Shown here: positions 9,548 through 19,508 of the stretch, piece after piece
Numbering within the stretch: position 1 is the stretch's first letter
Layout: each line of letters starts with the position of its first letter
Assembly: GCA_903895995.1 (NCBI GenBank)
Contig: CAITVX010000018.1
Span: forward strand, 58,838-122,837
Length of the DNA stretch: 64,000 bases
DNA from: an uncultured Actinomycetes bacterium
GTDB lineage: Bacteria > Actinomycetota > Actinomycetes > Nanopelagicales > Nanopelagicaceae
Direction: 5' to 3'
Made by a program: the position numbers and the translations under genes
Notes under the pieces: generated by a model
What the model saw: the letters and a program-made list of their open reading frames with translations, nothing else
Told to the model about the DNA's origin: nothing
Databases searched by the model: none

Positions 9548-10819
9548 ATGACTAAAACAGTCTTACCCAGCGGTCTTCGGATCGTGACTGAAGAAGTCAG
9601 CACAGTTCGCTCAGCGACTGTCGGAATTTGGGTAAATGTAGGCTCTCGCGACGAGACACCATCTGTCGCGGGAGCTTCACATTTTCTAGAACACTTACTC
9701 TTTAAAGGCACTCCCACAAGAACTGCAATGGAGATCTCATCTTCTATTGAGGCAGTGGGGGGCGAGATGAATGCATTCACTGGCAAGGAGTACACCTGCT
9801 TCTATGCCCGGGTTATCGATACTGATTTCTCCCTCGCTGTAGATGTGATTGCTGATCTCATTACCTCATCCATTATTACAGCCGCCGATCTCGACTCTGA
9901 GCGAACCGTTGTGCTGGAAGAGATTGCGATGCGAGATGATGACCCTTCCGATCTCATCCATGATGTTTATTTAGAGGCCTATTACGGCGATACACCACTG
10001 GGACGTTCAGTCCTTGGAACAGTTGATTCCATCAATTCAATGAGTCGAAGCGCTGTATTTAACTATTACAAGAAGCGTTATCGCCCACAAGATATCGTTG
10101 TTGCAGTTGCCGGAAACGTTAAACATAAGCAAGTTGTCCGCATGGTCGAAGCAGCGCTCTCCCGTGACGGATTCTTAGATGTACCAAATATCGCTCCCAA
10201 TCTTCGAACAGAGAGTAAAGCTCGCACGCCAGGGGCCGGTCGCGTAAAGATTCATGACCGCAAGACTGAGCAGACACATCTTCTTCTTGGAGTTGAGGGT
10301 GTTGCTCGCAATGATGAACGTAGATTTGCATTGAGCATTCTCGCCTCTGCTCTCGGTGGGGGAATGTCTTCACGACTATTCCAAGAGATTCGAGAGAAGC
10401 GAGGGTTGGCTTACTCGACTTATGCCTTTGTCCAACAATTTGCAGGTTCGGGCTCGCTCGCATTTTATGCAGGGTGTCAACCAAATAAGGCAGAGGAAGT
10501 AACTAAGTTAATTTTGGAGATTACCCACGATGTTGCAGCAAAGGGCCTCACTGATGAAGAGATCAGGCGTGCAAAAGGAGCAGTTTCGGGCTCACTTGTT
10601 TTGAGTCAAGAAGATACCTTCTCCCGCATGGGCAGAATTGGTAAGAGCGAGCTGGTCTATGGCGAGATTATGAGTTTTGATGAGATTTTGCGCCGCGTAT
10701 CGGCTGTGACACCAGAAGAAATTCGCCAAATTGCTAGCGACTTACTACCAAAACCTTCTACGCTTGCCATTGTCGGTCCATTTAAGAGCAGCACTAAATT
10801 CGAGAAGGTCATCGCATGA
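9548..10819 (+). CDS. M16 family zinc peptidase (PepR/YmxG-like)
   Basis: This 423-residue protein has the inverted zinc motif HFLEH (H45, E48, H49) and a downstream acidic partner in TVVLEEIAMRDD near residue 120. Both halves of an M16B peptidase are present, with the C-terminal SSRLFQEIREKRGLAYS motif. Such single-chain M16 proteases work as dimers and degrade short peptides. The pnp-peptidase-dapB order is standard in actinobacteria. The stop overlaps the dapB start by four bases. Confidence 0.93.
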   Translation: MTKTVLPSGLRIVTEEVSTVRSATVGIWVNVGSRDETPSVAGASHFLEHLLFKGTPTRTAMEISSSIEAVGGEMNAFTGKEYTCFYARVIDTDFSLAVDVIADLITSSIITAADLDSERTVVLEEIAMRDDDPSDLIHDVYLEAYYGDTPLGRSVLGTVDSINSMSRSAVFNYYKKRYRPQDIVVAVAGNVKHKQVVRMVEAALSRDGFLDVPNIAPNLRTESKARTPGAGRVKIHDRKTEQTHLLLGVEGVARNDERRFALSILASALGGGMSSRLFQEIREKRGLAYSTYAFVQQFAGSGSLAFYAGCQPNKAEEVTKLILEITHDVAAKGLTDEEIRRAKGAVSGSLVLSQEDTFSRMGRIGKSELVYGEIMSFDEILRRVSAVTPEEIRQIASDLLPKPSTLAIVGPFKSSTKFEKVIA

Positions 10820-11565
10820 GTATCAAAGTTGCAGTACTCGGAGCAAAAGGTCGCATGGGCAAAGAGAGCGTGAAAGCTATCACCGCTGCAAAAGATCTCG
10901 AGCTCGTTGCGCAGATCGATATCGGTGATTCATTAGATGCACTCCTCTCAAGTGGGGCACAGGTCGTCGTTGATTTCACGCACCCTGATGCCGTTATGGG
11001 AAATCTTGAGTTCGCTATTAAAAATGGCATCAACGTCGTCGTTGGCACAACTGGATTTGACGATGCAAAACTTGCGCAGATCAAAGGCTGGCTTACAGCA
11101 CAACCTAAGGTCGGAGCGCTCATCGCTCCTAACTTTGGACTCGGTGCAGTATTGCTCATGCAATTTGCCGCACAAGCCTCCAAATACTTTGAATCCGTTG
11201 AAATTATCGAACTACATCACCCGAACAAGGTGGATGCTCCATCCGGTACCGCATCTCGCACGGCTGAGATGATTACCGAAGCCCGCCGTTCGGTAAATAA
11301 AGAAGCGATGCCTGATGCAACGGCGACTGCCCTTGATGGTGCTCGCGGCGCTCTTGTTGGTGATGTGCATGTTCACTCGGTGCGCCTTCGCGGCCTTGTC
11401 GCTCACCAAGAAGTAATTCTTGGAGATCTCGGCGAGACACTCACACTTCGCCATGACTCGATGGATCGCACAGGGTTTATGCCCGGTGTCTTACTAGGAG
11501 TTCGTAACGTTGTTTCACACCCAGGGCTCACATTCGGCCTTGAGCATTTCATGGACCTCAAGTAA
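10816..11565 (+). CDS. dapB: 4-hydroxy-tetrahydrodipicolinate reductase
   Basis: A 249-residue DapB, the normal length. It has the N-terminal nucleotide loop GAKGRMG, the VDFTHP segment, VGTTG, and the active-site region HHPNKVDAPSGTA. It reduces the DapA product with NAD(P)H in the lysine/diaminopimelate pathway that feeds peptidoglycan. It overlaps the upstream peptidase gene by four bases and is part of the rpsO-pnp run. dapA (13625) and dapF (27762) are in the same window but separate transcripts. Confidence 0.96.
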   Translation: MSIKVAVLGAKGRMGKESVKAITAAKDLELVAQIDIGDSLDALLSSGAQVVVDFTHPDAVMGNLEFAIKNGINVVVGTTGFDDAKLAQIKGWLTAQPKVGALIAPNFGLGAVLLMQFAAQASKYFESVEIIELHHPNKVDAPSGTASRTAEMITEARRSVNKEAMPDATATALDGARGALVGDVHVHSVRLRGLVAHQEVILGDLGETLTLRHDSMDRTGFMPGVLLGVRNVVSHPGLTFGLEHFMDLK

Positions 11566-11580
11566 AAGAAGGAGAAATAG

Positions 11581-11832
11581 ATGTCAAAGATAACAATGTA
11601 TGGAGCTGATTGGTGTGGAGATTGCCGTCGCAGCAAGCGCTTCATGGAAGAGAATCAAGTTGAATTTCATTACATCGATGTTGAGAAAGATCTCTCAGCT
11701 GCAGATAAGGTTATTGAGATCAATGGGGGAGCGAAGTCAATCCCAGTGATTGTCTTTGAAGATGGAACTCACCTTACTGAGCCATCAGATAATGACCTGA
11801 AAGCGAAGCTCGAAGCGCTCTCTATTCTCTAA
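11581..11832 (+). CDS. Glutaredoxin-like protein (mycoredoxin family)
   Basis: An 83-residue glutaredoxin fold with active site W11-C12-G-D-C15, a SIPVIV cis-proline loop and the C-terminal glutaredoxin pattern. Mycoredoxin-1 of other actinobacteria has CGYC and reduces mycothiol mixed disulfides; this CGDC variant is a close relative. An AGGAGA ribosome site precedes ATG 11581, 15 bases after dapB. Together with the DsbA-like protein at 87 and the peroxiredoxin at 55401 it hints at a mycothiol-type thiol system, which is inference. Confidence 0.85.
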   Translation: MSKITMYGADWCGDCRRSKRFMEENQVEFHYIDVEKDLSAADKVIEINGGAKSIPVIVFEDGTHLTEPSDNDLKAKLEALSIL

Positions 11833-11845
11833 ATTTTGTAAAACT

Positions 11846-12166
11846 TTAGTACTTGTAGTGATATGCAATGGCTGAACCAATAGCTGCGCCTGCAACTATC
11901 ACCGGGAACGGCAACTTAAAGAGCAGAGCTGTTACTGCGACCGCTAGGCCTGCTAGTCGATGATCGAAGATGATCTTTGTCTTCACTGTCACTGAGTTCA
12001 CTGCTACAAGCGCAGTCAGCAGAACTATTGGAATCAGTGTATTAATACGTTGAATCCTTGGATGTGAGAGCCAGCTCGCAGGAACGCTATGTCCAAGATA
12101 TTTTAAAGTAAATGCGAGAAGACTTGTTCCGATGACCGCTATCCACTGAGGCGTCATGCTCGCCAC
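11846..12166 (-). CDS. azlD: AzlD-family branched-chain amino acid export subunit
   Basis: A 106-residue protein with about four membrane helices and no catalytic motif, matching AzlD in size and hydrophobic pattern. With AzlC it forms an exporter of branched-chain amino acids such as valine. Its start overlaps the end of the azlC-like gene by 13 bases on the same strand, as expected for a coupled two-subunit transporter. It is convergent with the glutaredoxin gene, 13 bases apart. Confidence 0.82.
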   Translation of the reverse strand: MASMTPQWIAVIGTSLLAFTLKYLGHSVPASWLSHPRIQRINTLIPIVLLTALVAVNSVTVKTKIIFDHRLAGLAVAVTALLFKLPFPVIVAGAAIGSAIAYHYKY

Positions 12167-12795
12167 CCCACAATAATCGCAAGCAGTGCAGTAGTGATGA
12201 TAGGTACTCCTGCTGGTGCAATCGGGACCAGGGCAAGTGAAAGTAGAACAGCTGCACCGGCAATCAAGCGACTTTTACGATCAGTTAATCGCGGCCAGAC
12301 GAGACCAATAAATGCAGCAGGAACTGCGGCATCAAGTCCCCATGCTGATGGGTTACCAATCGCCTTTGCACCCAGAGCGCCTAACAATGTGAAGATATTC
12401 CAGAATACAAATACGCCAAAACCGGTATGCCAAAAGCCCGTTACCTGATCTGCCTCATCTTTCTGTGCAGTGGCAATAGCAGTGGATTCATCAATAGTTA
12501 CCTGCGCAGCAACAATGCGCTTCAACCCTCGCACTTTAAGGATTGGTGCCATTCGTAATCCATAGAGAGCATTTCTACTTCCAAGCAGTGTTGCGGTGGC
12601 GATTCCAGAGATCGCGCTTCCCCCGGCGCCAAGAACACCGATCACAGCAAATTGCGAGGCCCCTGAGAATGTGAGGAGAGAGAGGATGCAACTCTGCAGA
12701 ACCGTAAAGTGAGCGGTGACACTCGCAGCCCCGAAGGCAGTGCCATATGCGCCCACCGCAAAGGAGAGGCTAAAAGAATCGCGCTTCACTGACAC
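12154..12795 (-). CDS. azlC: AzlC-family branched-chain amino acid exporter
   Basis: A 213-residue membrane protein with the AzlC hallmarks: a SFAVGAYGTAFG opening, SGASQFAVIGVL, LGSRNALYGL, and an ATIDE-like VTIDESTAIA loop. AzlC is the larger subunit of the AzlCD exporter, known in other bacteria for branched-chain amino acid and azaleucine efflux. Starts divergently from thyX with a 56-base gap that must hold both promoters. Confidence 0.87.
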   Translation of the reverse strand: MSVKRDSFSLSFAVGAYGTAFGAASVTAHFTVLQSCILSLLTFSGASQFAVIGVLGAGGSAISGIATATLLGSRNALYGLRMAPILKVRGLKRIVAAQVTIDESTAIATAQKDEADQVTGFWHTGFGVFVFWNIFTLLGALGAKAIGNPSAWGLDAAVPAAFIGLVWPRLTDRKSRLIAGAAVLLSLALVPIAPAGVPIITTALLAIIVGWRA

Positions 12796-12851
12796 GCCGA
12801 TATTCTGCCCTAATCCCGCGACTATCCCAAGGCGCTAGATACATTGCGCTC

Positions 12852-13604
12852 ATGAGCGAAGCACAAACCCAAGAGAGCCCTGAAGGCCATTTCCCAATCA
12901 TCTTTCGTGAGGATATGACCGTTGAACTCGTGAAATCGAGCGCAAGCGACTCAGATGTTATTTGGGCTGCCCGTGTTTCAACTGCTGGTGAGCAATCTCT
13001 TGATGCGGTCGGTTCTGATGCAACACGAGCAGAAGGTCTCATTAATTATCTTGCCCGCGAACGACATGGTTCTCCTTTCGAGCACACCTCAATGACATTC
13101 TTTGTTTCAGCACCGATCTTTGTCTTCCGTGAATTTATGAGACACCGCATCGCTTCCTATAACGAAGAGAGCGGTCGCTATCGCGAACTACGTCCGGTCT
13201 TTTATATTCCGAGTAAAGAGCGTCGCCTCGTTCAAATCGGTAAGCCAGGGTCCTATGAATTTATTGAAGGAACAAAAGAACAGTACGAACTAACAATCGA
13301 ATCTATTAAATCATCGTGCACTCATGCATATGAGAGCTACACAAAGATGCTCGATGCTGGTGTGGCACGCGAAGTCGCACGCGCAGTGCTTCCAGTGACT
13401 CTCTATTCATCGATGTATGTCACCATGAATGCCCGTGCACTGATGAACTTTCTTTCACTTCGCACCGCACGTGAGGGATCCCATTTCCCAAGCTACCCTC
13501 AACGTGAAATTGAGATGGTCGCCGAGAAAATGGAAGCACATTTCGCCCAATTAATGCCGATTACATACGGAGCCTTCCAGAAATCTGGACGTATAGCGCC
13601 TTAA
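12852..13604 (+). CDS. thyX: Flavin-dependent thymidylate synthase
   Basis: A 250-residue ThyX with a complete signature R97-H-R99-xx-S-x-N-E-x-S-x-R-Y110. ThyX makes dTMP from dUMP with FAD, NADPH and methylene-tetrahydrofolate. No thyA-type gene is in this window. Followed 20 bases later by dapA, the order thyX-dapA-rnj being common in actinobacteria. ATG 12852 is used. Confidence 0.97.
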   Translation: MSEAQTQESPEGHFPIIFREDMTVELVKSSASDSDVIWAARVSTAGEQSLDAVGSDATRAEGLINYLARERHGSPFEHTSMTFFVSAPIFVFREFMRHRIASYNEESGRYRELRPVFYIPSKERRLVQIGKPGSYEFIEGTKEQYELTIESIKSSCTHAYESYTKMLDAGVAREVARAVLPVTLYSSMYVTMNARALMNFLSLRTAREGSHFPSYPQREIEMVAEKMEAHFAQLMPITYGAFQKSGRIAP

Positions 13605-13624
13605 TTCAAGGTAGTGTTCGGGTT

Positions 13625-14524
13625 ATGAATAACGGCCATATTGAGGCGCCTTTTGGGCGAATGATCACTGCAATGGTGACTCCATTTAACAAAGATGGCT
13701 CAATCGACTGGGATGGCGTGGCAAAGCTCTCCGAACATCTTGCTGATCACGGCCATGATGCGATCGCTGTAAACGGAACAACGGGTGAAGCCCCTACAAC
13801 AAAGACTTCAGAGAAGCTTGAAATTATTCGCGTGGTAAAGAGCACTGTCGGAGATCGGGTCAAGATTCTTACCGGAGCCGGTGATAACGAAACTTCTTAT
13901 ACCGTTGACCAGGCAAAGCGTTGTGCCGAAGTTGGCGCAGATGGCTTACTTATTGTTACTCCGTATTACAACAAGCCTCCACAAGCAGGTATCGAGGCTC
14001 ACTTCAGGGCTGTTGCAGCTGCGACCGATCTTCCCATCATGATGTATGACATTCCAGGTCGTACTGGTGTTGAGATAGAGCAAGACACAATCTGCCGTCT
14101 TACTGAAGTTAAAAATATCGTTGCTCTCAAAGATGCGAAGGGAAATCCTGCATCTACTTCGTGGGTAATTGCTCGGACTGGACTTCCTGTCTACTCGGGT
14201 GATGACATTCTCAATCTGCCACTTCTCTCAGTAGGAGCAGTTGGATTTGTATCAGTCTGCGGACATACCGTAGGTAATGAACTTCGCGAGATGCTAGATG
14301 CTTGGTTTGCAGGCAATGCAGCTCGCGCTCTTGAAATTCACCAAAAATTATTACCGGTATTCACCGGAACCTTCCGCACCCAAGGTGCGATATTGACTAA
14401 GGCTGCTCTCACTTTGATGGGCTTGCCTGGCGGATCTACACGTTTGCCACTTGTTGATGCCACCGAGGCGCAAATTGCGCAATTGCGGAAGGACCTTCAA
14501 CAAGGCGGAGTCGTACTTAAATAA
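13625..14524 (+). CDS. dapA: 4-hydroxy-tetrahydrodipicolinate synthase
   Basis: A 299-residue DapA with GTTGEAPT near residue 51, YYNKPPQ at 114-120, the catalytic tyrosine Y141 (MMYDIPGRT) and the Schiff-base lysine K169 (VALKDAKG). It condenses pyruvate with aspartate semialdehyde to open the diaminopimelate pathway. The stop shares one base with the ATG of the RNase J gene (TAATG), so the two are coupled. Confidence 0.97.
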   Translation: MNNGHIEAPFGRMITAMVTPFNKDGSIDWDGVAKLSEHLADHGHDAIAVNGTTGEAPTTKTSEKLEIIRVVKSTVGDRVKILTGAGDNETSYTVDQAKRCAEVGADGLLIVTPYYNKPPQAGIEAHFRAVAAATDLPIMMYDIPGRTGVEIEQDTICRLTEVKNIVALKDAKGNPASTSWVIARTGLPVYSGDDILNLPLLSVGAVGFVSVCGHTVGNELREMLDAWFAGNAARALEIHQKLLPVFTGTFRTQGAILTKAALTLMGLPGGSTRLPLVDATEAQIAQLRKDLQQGGVVLK

Positions 14525-16206
14525 TGAATCATCCTCACCCAGATTTACCCTATCCAGCAAAGCTAGCTGCAAAGACTCTTCGAATAGTTGCCCTCGGCGG
14601 CCTCGGCGAAATCGGTCGAAATATGACCGTCTTTGAATATGAAGGCGAACTACTTATCGTTGACTGCGGTGTTCTCTTCCCGGATGAGAGCCAACCAGGT
14701 ATTGATTTAATCCTTCCTGATTTCTCTTATATTCGCGATCGACTTAAAGATGTTGTTGCTGTATTTCTTACACACGGTCACGAAGACCATATCGGCGCAC
14801 TCCCGTTCCTCTTGAAAGAACGCGCAGATATTCCTGTCGTTGGGTCAAAACTCACTCTTTCATTTGCAGAAGCGAAGTTGAAAGAGCGCCGCATCTCTGC
14901 GCCTCTCCGTGAAGTGCGAGCAGGAATGGTTCAGAAATTTGGTCCATTCACTCTTGAATTCGTTGCCGTCAATCACTCGATCCCAGATGCGCTAGCAGTT
15001 GCCATCAAGACACCAGCTGGTGTTGTGCTCGCAACTGGTGACTTTAAGATGGATCAGCTTCCACTTGATGGTCGCATTACTGACCTTGCAACTTTTGCTC
15101 GCCTTGGAACTGAAGGCGTAGATCTCTTCATGACAGATTCTACGAATGCCGATGTTCCAGGATTCACGACATCTGAGCGCGAGATTATTCCTGCCTTAGA
15201 GCGCGCCTTTCGCGCGACAAAGCGCCGCGTCATCGTCGCATCTTTCGCATCACACGTACATCGCATCCAACAAATTCTGACAATTGCAGAGTCTCATAAT
15301 CGTAAGGTTGCATTCGTTGGGCGTTCGATGGTTCGCAATATGAACCTTGCTCAAGATTTGGGTTACTTGACCGTTCCTGAAGGCCTCGTCGTTGATTCTA
15401 AAAATATCGGTGACTACGGCGATCAGGTTGTTCTTATCTGTACAGGATCACAAGGTGAACCACTTGCCGCACTCTCGCGCATGGCAAATGGCGAACATGA
15501 CATCAAGGTAGGCAAGGGCGATACCGTTGTACTTGCATCGAGCCTTATCCCTGGAAATGAAAACCCTGTCTATCGCGTGATCAATGAGCTCACACGCTTT
15601 GGTGCAGATGTAGTCCATAAGGGCAATGCGATGGTTCACGTCTCTGGCCACGCAGCAGCAGGAGAATTGCTCTACTGCTACAACATTGTGAAGCCAAAGA
15701 ATGTCATGCCAATCCACGGTGAGTGGCGCCATATGCGTGCCAATGCTGAGCTTGCCATCAAGACTGGCGTACCTCGCAATAACACCATCGTTGTTGATAA
15801 TGGAATCGCAGTCGATATGCATGATGGCTACGCAGATGTAGCTGGCTCAGTTCCTGTTGGCTTTGTCTACGTTGATGGCCACTCCATTGGAGAGATCACT
15901 GAAAGCTCTCTGAAGGATCGAAGCATTCTGGGTGAAGAAGGTTTCATCTCTGTTGTCGTCGTGATCGATTCACAGAGTGGAAAGATTGTTGCTGGTCCTG
16001 ATATTCACGCCCGTGGCTTCACTGAAGATCAAGCGCTCTTTGATGAAGTGAAGACGATGATTGAAAAGGCACTTGCAAAGGCAGTTGCCGGTGGAGTAAA
16101 TGGAACGCATCAACTCCAGCAAGTTGTTCGTCGCACAGTCGGTAGCTGGGTTGGCGAAGAACATCGCCGCAAGCCAATGATTGTTCCTGTTGTCATAGAG
16201 GTTTAA
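14524..16206 (+). CDS. rnj: Ribonuclease J
   Basis: A 560-residue metallo-beta-lactamase/beta-CASP RNase. The zinc motif HGHEDH (H84, H86, D88, H89), ATGDFKMD, MTDSTNAD, the beta-CASP region with ASFASHVHRIQQI, and the C-terminal MPIHGEWRHM are all present. RNase J has 5'-3' exonuclease and endonuclease activity in mRNA turnover and rRNA maturation. It is co-transcribed with dapA by a one-base overlap. Two RNA-decay nucleases, this and PNPase, sit within 7 kb. Confidence 0.95.
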   Translation: MNHPHPDLPYPAKLAAKTLRIVALGGLGEIGRNMTVFEYEGELLIVDCGVLFPDESQPGIDLILPDFSYIRDRLKDVVAVFLTHGHEDHIGALPFLLKERADIPVVGSKLTLSFAEAKLKERRISAPLREVRAGMVQKFGPFTLEFVAVNHSIPDALAVAIKTPAGVVLATGDFKMDQLPLDGRITDLATFARLGTEGVDLFMTDSTNADVPGFTTSEREIIPALERAFRATKRRVIVASFASHVHRIQQILTIAESHNRKVAFVGRSMVRNMNLAQDLGYLTVPEGLVVDSKNIGDYGDQVVLICTGSQGEPLAALSRMANGEHDIKVGKGDTVVLASSLIPGNENPVYRVINELTRFGADVVHKGNAMVHVSGHAAAGELLYCYNIVKPKNVMPIHGEWRHMRANAELAIKTGVPRNNTIVVDNGIAVDMHDGYADVAGSVPVGFVYVDGHSIGEITESSLKDRSILGEEGFISVVVVIDSQSGKIVAGPDIHARGFTEDQALFDEVKTMIEKALAKAVAGGVNGTHQLQQVVRRTVGSWVGEEHRRKPMIVPVVIEV

Positions 16207-16259
16207 TCTCGGCGAGCCTAGCCCAGCAAGCTCTCGCACTTCTTTAGGATTATCTGATT

Positions 16260-18614
16260 ATGGCAGCCCGCAAGAAATCTTCTGGATCCCGAAATTCGGC
16301 GCGCAAGAAGGGTTCAATCTTTGGAGCCTTTGCAAAAGCGCTCCTTGGTTTGTGGCGCGTCATTGCTAAGACTTTTGGAAGTGCAATTCGTTTCGTCTTC
16401 CGTGGCGCTAAAGAGTTAGACCCAGCCCACCAACGAGATGGCTTTGCATTCCTCATTCTGATTCTTGCTCTCATCTCTGCTGCAGGTACATGGTTTAATC
16501 TCAATAACTTCGTTGGACGCGAATTACGTCTGGCGCTCTTTGGCGGCGTCGGAAAGCTCGCCTATCTCGCACCTATCATCTTTGTTTACTTTGCTATTCG
16601 CCTCTTCAAATCTCCTGATGAAGGCGCAGCAACAGGTCGCATAACAATTGGAACGCTCTTCTTATTACTTACTACCACTGGATTAATTCATATCTTCAAT
16701 GGCTCAGTTGGTAATACTGGAAAGACTGCGATGCAAGGTGGCGGGGGATGGCTTGGTTACGCAGTATCGACCCCACTGGTTGCACTCACAACAAATATTC
16801 TCGCGGTTCCAATTCTTATTCTTCTCTTCTTCTTCGGAACCCTCGTGGTGACAGCGACGCCTCTTTCACGCGTTATCGCAAAGATCGGAGCGCTCTTCAA
16901 CCGCGGAAAAGATAAGGCGAGTGAACGTCGAGCCGCTCGGGAGCTCACTGAAGAATTTGAGATTAGCGAGACGCCAGCCTTTGACACGCCTCTCGTTCAA
17001 GCCTTCACACATGATGAAGAACCAATCGATGAAGAAGAATTCGATGAAGAATTCACTGTTGAAGTTCCTCTATCGACCGAAGCTAAAGCGACTTTGCCAG
17101 TGAGGCCCGCCCCAACAGCGCCTGCTCACCAGATGATTCTCGCTGCTGATACTCCGTACCAACTTCCCCCAATGGACTTACTCAAATCAGGTCCAGCTAG
17201 CAAGGCTAAATCAAAGGCTAATGAAACCGTTGTTGCTGCGCTAACCCAGGTCTTTGATCAATTCAATGTAGAAGCAACTGTGACTGGCTTTATGCGTGGA
17301 CCGACCGTTACTCGTTATGAGGTAGATCTTGGAGCTGGTGTAAAAGTCGAAGCTGTCACTGCGCTCTCTAAGAATATTTCATATGCAGTTGCAAGCAGCG
17401 ATGTTCGAATACTTTCACCGATCCCAGGTAAGTCAGCGGTCGGTATTGAAATTCCTAACGCTGATCGCGAGATCGTCTTTTTGGGCGATGTGTTACGTTC
17501 AAGCGTTGCAGGCTCAGAGACTCACCCGATGGTGATTGCACTGGGCAAAGATGTCGAGGGCGCATTTGTCTGTGCAAATCTTGCAAAGATGCCACATCTT
17601 CTTGTCGCGGGCGCTACTGGCGCAGGTAAGTCTTCAATGATTAATTCACTTGTTGTTTCAATCCTTATGCGAGCTACACCAGATGAAGTTCGCCTGGTCA
17701 TGATTGACCCTAAGCGGGTAGAACTCACAAGCTATGAGGGAATCCCACATCTCATCGCTCCTATTATTACCAACCCGAAGAAAGCTGCCGATGTATTAGC
17801 GTGGGTAGTACGAGAGATGGATCAACGTTACGACGATCTATCTGCTTTTGGGTTTAGACATATTGATGATTTCAATAAGGCAGTTAAGGCAAATAAGATC
17901 AGCGTTCCGGCTGGTAGTGAGAGAGTGCTTGAGCCATATCCATATCTTCTTGTTATCGTCGACGAGTTGGCCGATCTCATGATGGTTGCGGCTCGTGAGG
18001 TTGAAGAGAGTATTGTCCGAATCACTCAGCTCGCGAGAGCCGCAGGTATCCACTTAGTTATTGCGACGCAACGTCCATCTGTGGATGTTGTAACCGGTCT
18101 TATCAAAGCAAACGTCCCATCACGACTCTCTTTTGCGACATCAAGCCTCGCTGATTCACGAGTAATTCTCGATACACCCGGAGCAGAAAAACTTGTTGGC
18201 CAGGGAGATGGCCTCTTCCTACCAATGGGTGCGAGCAAACCAGTGCGCATCCAAGGTGCTTATGTTTCAGAGCGCGAGTCTGAAGCGGTCGTTAACTTCG
18301 TCAAGGCTCAAGCCCAACCCGTCTATCGAATTGATCTCAATGCGCCAATCAAGTCGAAGGTAATTGAGGATGATATTGGCGATGATATGGATCTTCTCTT
18401 GCAGGCAATTCAACTTGTCGTAGGAACTCAATTTGGATCAACATCAATGCTGCAGAGAAAACTTCGCGTTGGCTTTGCAAAGGCTGGTCGCCTGATGGAT
18501 CTCATGGAGAGCCGTGGCATCGTTGGCCCATCTGAGGGGTCTAAAGCTCGCGAGGTCTTGATCAATGCTGAACAGATGCCTGATGTGCTTGAGGAGATCC
18601 AAGGCTTCAACTGA
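16260..18614 (+). CDS. ftsK: DNA translocase FtsK/SpoIIIE
   Basis: A 784-residue translocase: basic N-terminus, four membrane segments in about residues 60-205, an acidic linker (around 235-275), then the RecA-like motor with Walker A GATGAGKSS near residue 449 and Walker B LVIVDELADL. The last 75 residues form the winged-helix gamma domain that reads polar DNA motifs. FtsK pumps chromosome ends through the division septum. Length is normal for actinobacteria. A 135-base gap without a gene follows. Confidence 0.96.
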   Translation: MAARKKSSGSRNSARKKGSIFGAFAKALLGLWRVIAKTFGSAIRFVFRGAKELDPAHQRDGFAFLILILALISAAGTWFNLNNFVGRELRLALFGGVGKLAYLAPIIFVYFAIRLFKSPDEGAATGRITIGTLFLLLTTTGLIHIFNGSVGNTGKTAMQGGGGWLGYAVSTPLVALTTNILAVPILILLFFFGTLVVTATPLSRVIAKIGALFNRGKDKASERRAARELTEEFEISETPAFDTPLVQAFTHDEEPIDEEEFDEEFTVEVPLSTEAKATLPVRPAPTAPAHQMILAADTPYQLPPMDLLKSGPASKAKSKANETVVAALTQVFDQFNVEATVTGFMRGPTVTRYEVDLGAGVKVEAVTALSKNISYAVASSDVRILSPIPGKSAVGIEIPNADREIVFLGDVLRSSVAGSETHPMVIALGKDVEGAFVCANLAKMPHLLVAGATGAGKSSMINSLVVSILMRATPDEVRLVMIDPKRVELTSYEGIPHLIAPIITNPKKAADVLAWVVREMDQRYDDLSAFGFRHIDDFNKAVKANKISVPAGSERVLEPYPYLLVIVDELADLMMVAAREVEESIVRITQLARAAGIHLVIATQRPSVDVVTGLIKANVPSRLSFATSSLADSRVILDTPGAEKLVGQGDGLFLPMGASKPVRIQGAYVSERESEAVVNFVKAQAQPVYRIDLNAPIKSKVIEDDIGDDMDLLLQAIQLVVGTQFGSTSMLQRKLRVGFAKAGRLMDLMESRGIVGPSEGSKAREVLINAEQMPDVLEEIQGFN

Positions 18615-18749
18615 GCAAACACGCTCACGAAATGAGTGCTTCACCTTAGTAGCCCCAATTATTCACCCTCTCTCAACTTGTCCGTAGGCGGCATTGCGCT
18701 TTACCCTTAGAACCTCGATTCCCCCATTCGAGATCTAAAGAGGTTCGAT

Positions 18750-19469
18750 ATGTCAGTTGGCACTTATCTACGCGAAGCCCGTGAGGCCGCTGGATATTCT
18801 GTTGAAGAAATATCTTCACTTACACGAATCCGCCCTGCAGTCATTAAAGACTTAGAAGCAGAGAATTTCATTTCATCAGGTGGAAATGCATATGCTCGTG
18901 GACATATTCGCACTATTGCTCAACTAGTTAACACTGACTTAGATCGCTTACTTACTGCCTTTGAAGAGTGCACCGGCGAGAACAATCGCCCCATGATTGA
19001 ACTCCTTGAAGAGAACAATGCAACTTCTCACCGTCAACGTAGCTCTGTAAAAATTACTCCAAAGTTTCTCGTTGCAGCTGTAAGTATCGTCGTGGGTGTG
19101 GCAATCATTATTCCTTCAGGACTAGCAATCGCTAAAAAAGTTGTTCATAAGAGTGTTGCAGTTTCAACGTCAAAAGCTTCTCAGCCTCAGCAACAGTCCA
19201 TAACCCCCGCTGCTAACCGAGGCGTCGTTATTAAAGCCTCATCGGGTACCTCGTGGCTCTCAGTAGTAGATAGCAACGGCACTCTCTTATTCTCTGGAAA
19301 ATTAGCTAGCGGAGCCTCGCAGATTTTTGATCCTACAAATGGATTATCGATGACGATTGGCAATGCTGGTGCGATCTCAGTCTCTGTTAATGGCAAGGAT
19401 CAAGGTTCAATTGGTCGAGTTGGCGAAGTGAAGACTCTCTCCTTTGCTCCCGCTCAAACAAATGGCTAA
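18750..19469 (+). CDS. RodZ-like membrane protein with N-terminal helix-turn-helix
   Basis: A 239-residue protein: an XRE-type helix-turn-helix at residues 1-70 (YLREAREAAGYSVEEIS), a charged linker, one membrane helix at about 104-127, and an extracytoplasmic beta-rich domain of the DUF4115 type (SSGTSWLSVVDSNGTLLFSG). RodZ proteins couple cytoskeleton and cell-wall synthesis in rods. In actinobacteria this family member sits between ftsK and rimO, as here, and its role is less clear. An AAAGAGG ribosome site precedes ATG 18750. Confidence 0.85.
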   Translation: MSVGTYLREAREAAGYSVEEISSLTRIRPAVIKDLEAENFISSGGNAYARGHIRTIAQLVNTDLDRLLTAFEECTGENNRPMIELLEENNATSHRQRSSVKITPKFLVAAVSIVVGVAIIIPSGLAIAKKVVHKSVAVSTSKASQPQQQSITPAANRGVVIKASSGTSWLSVVDSNGTLLFSGKLASGASQIFDPTNGLSMTIGNAGAISVSVNGKDQGSIGRVGEVKTLSFAPAQTNG

Positions 19470-19508
19470 CTCCCTGTAATACTGCTCTGAAGGTATTGGG
19501 CAGGTAAG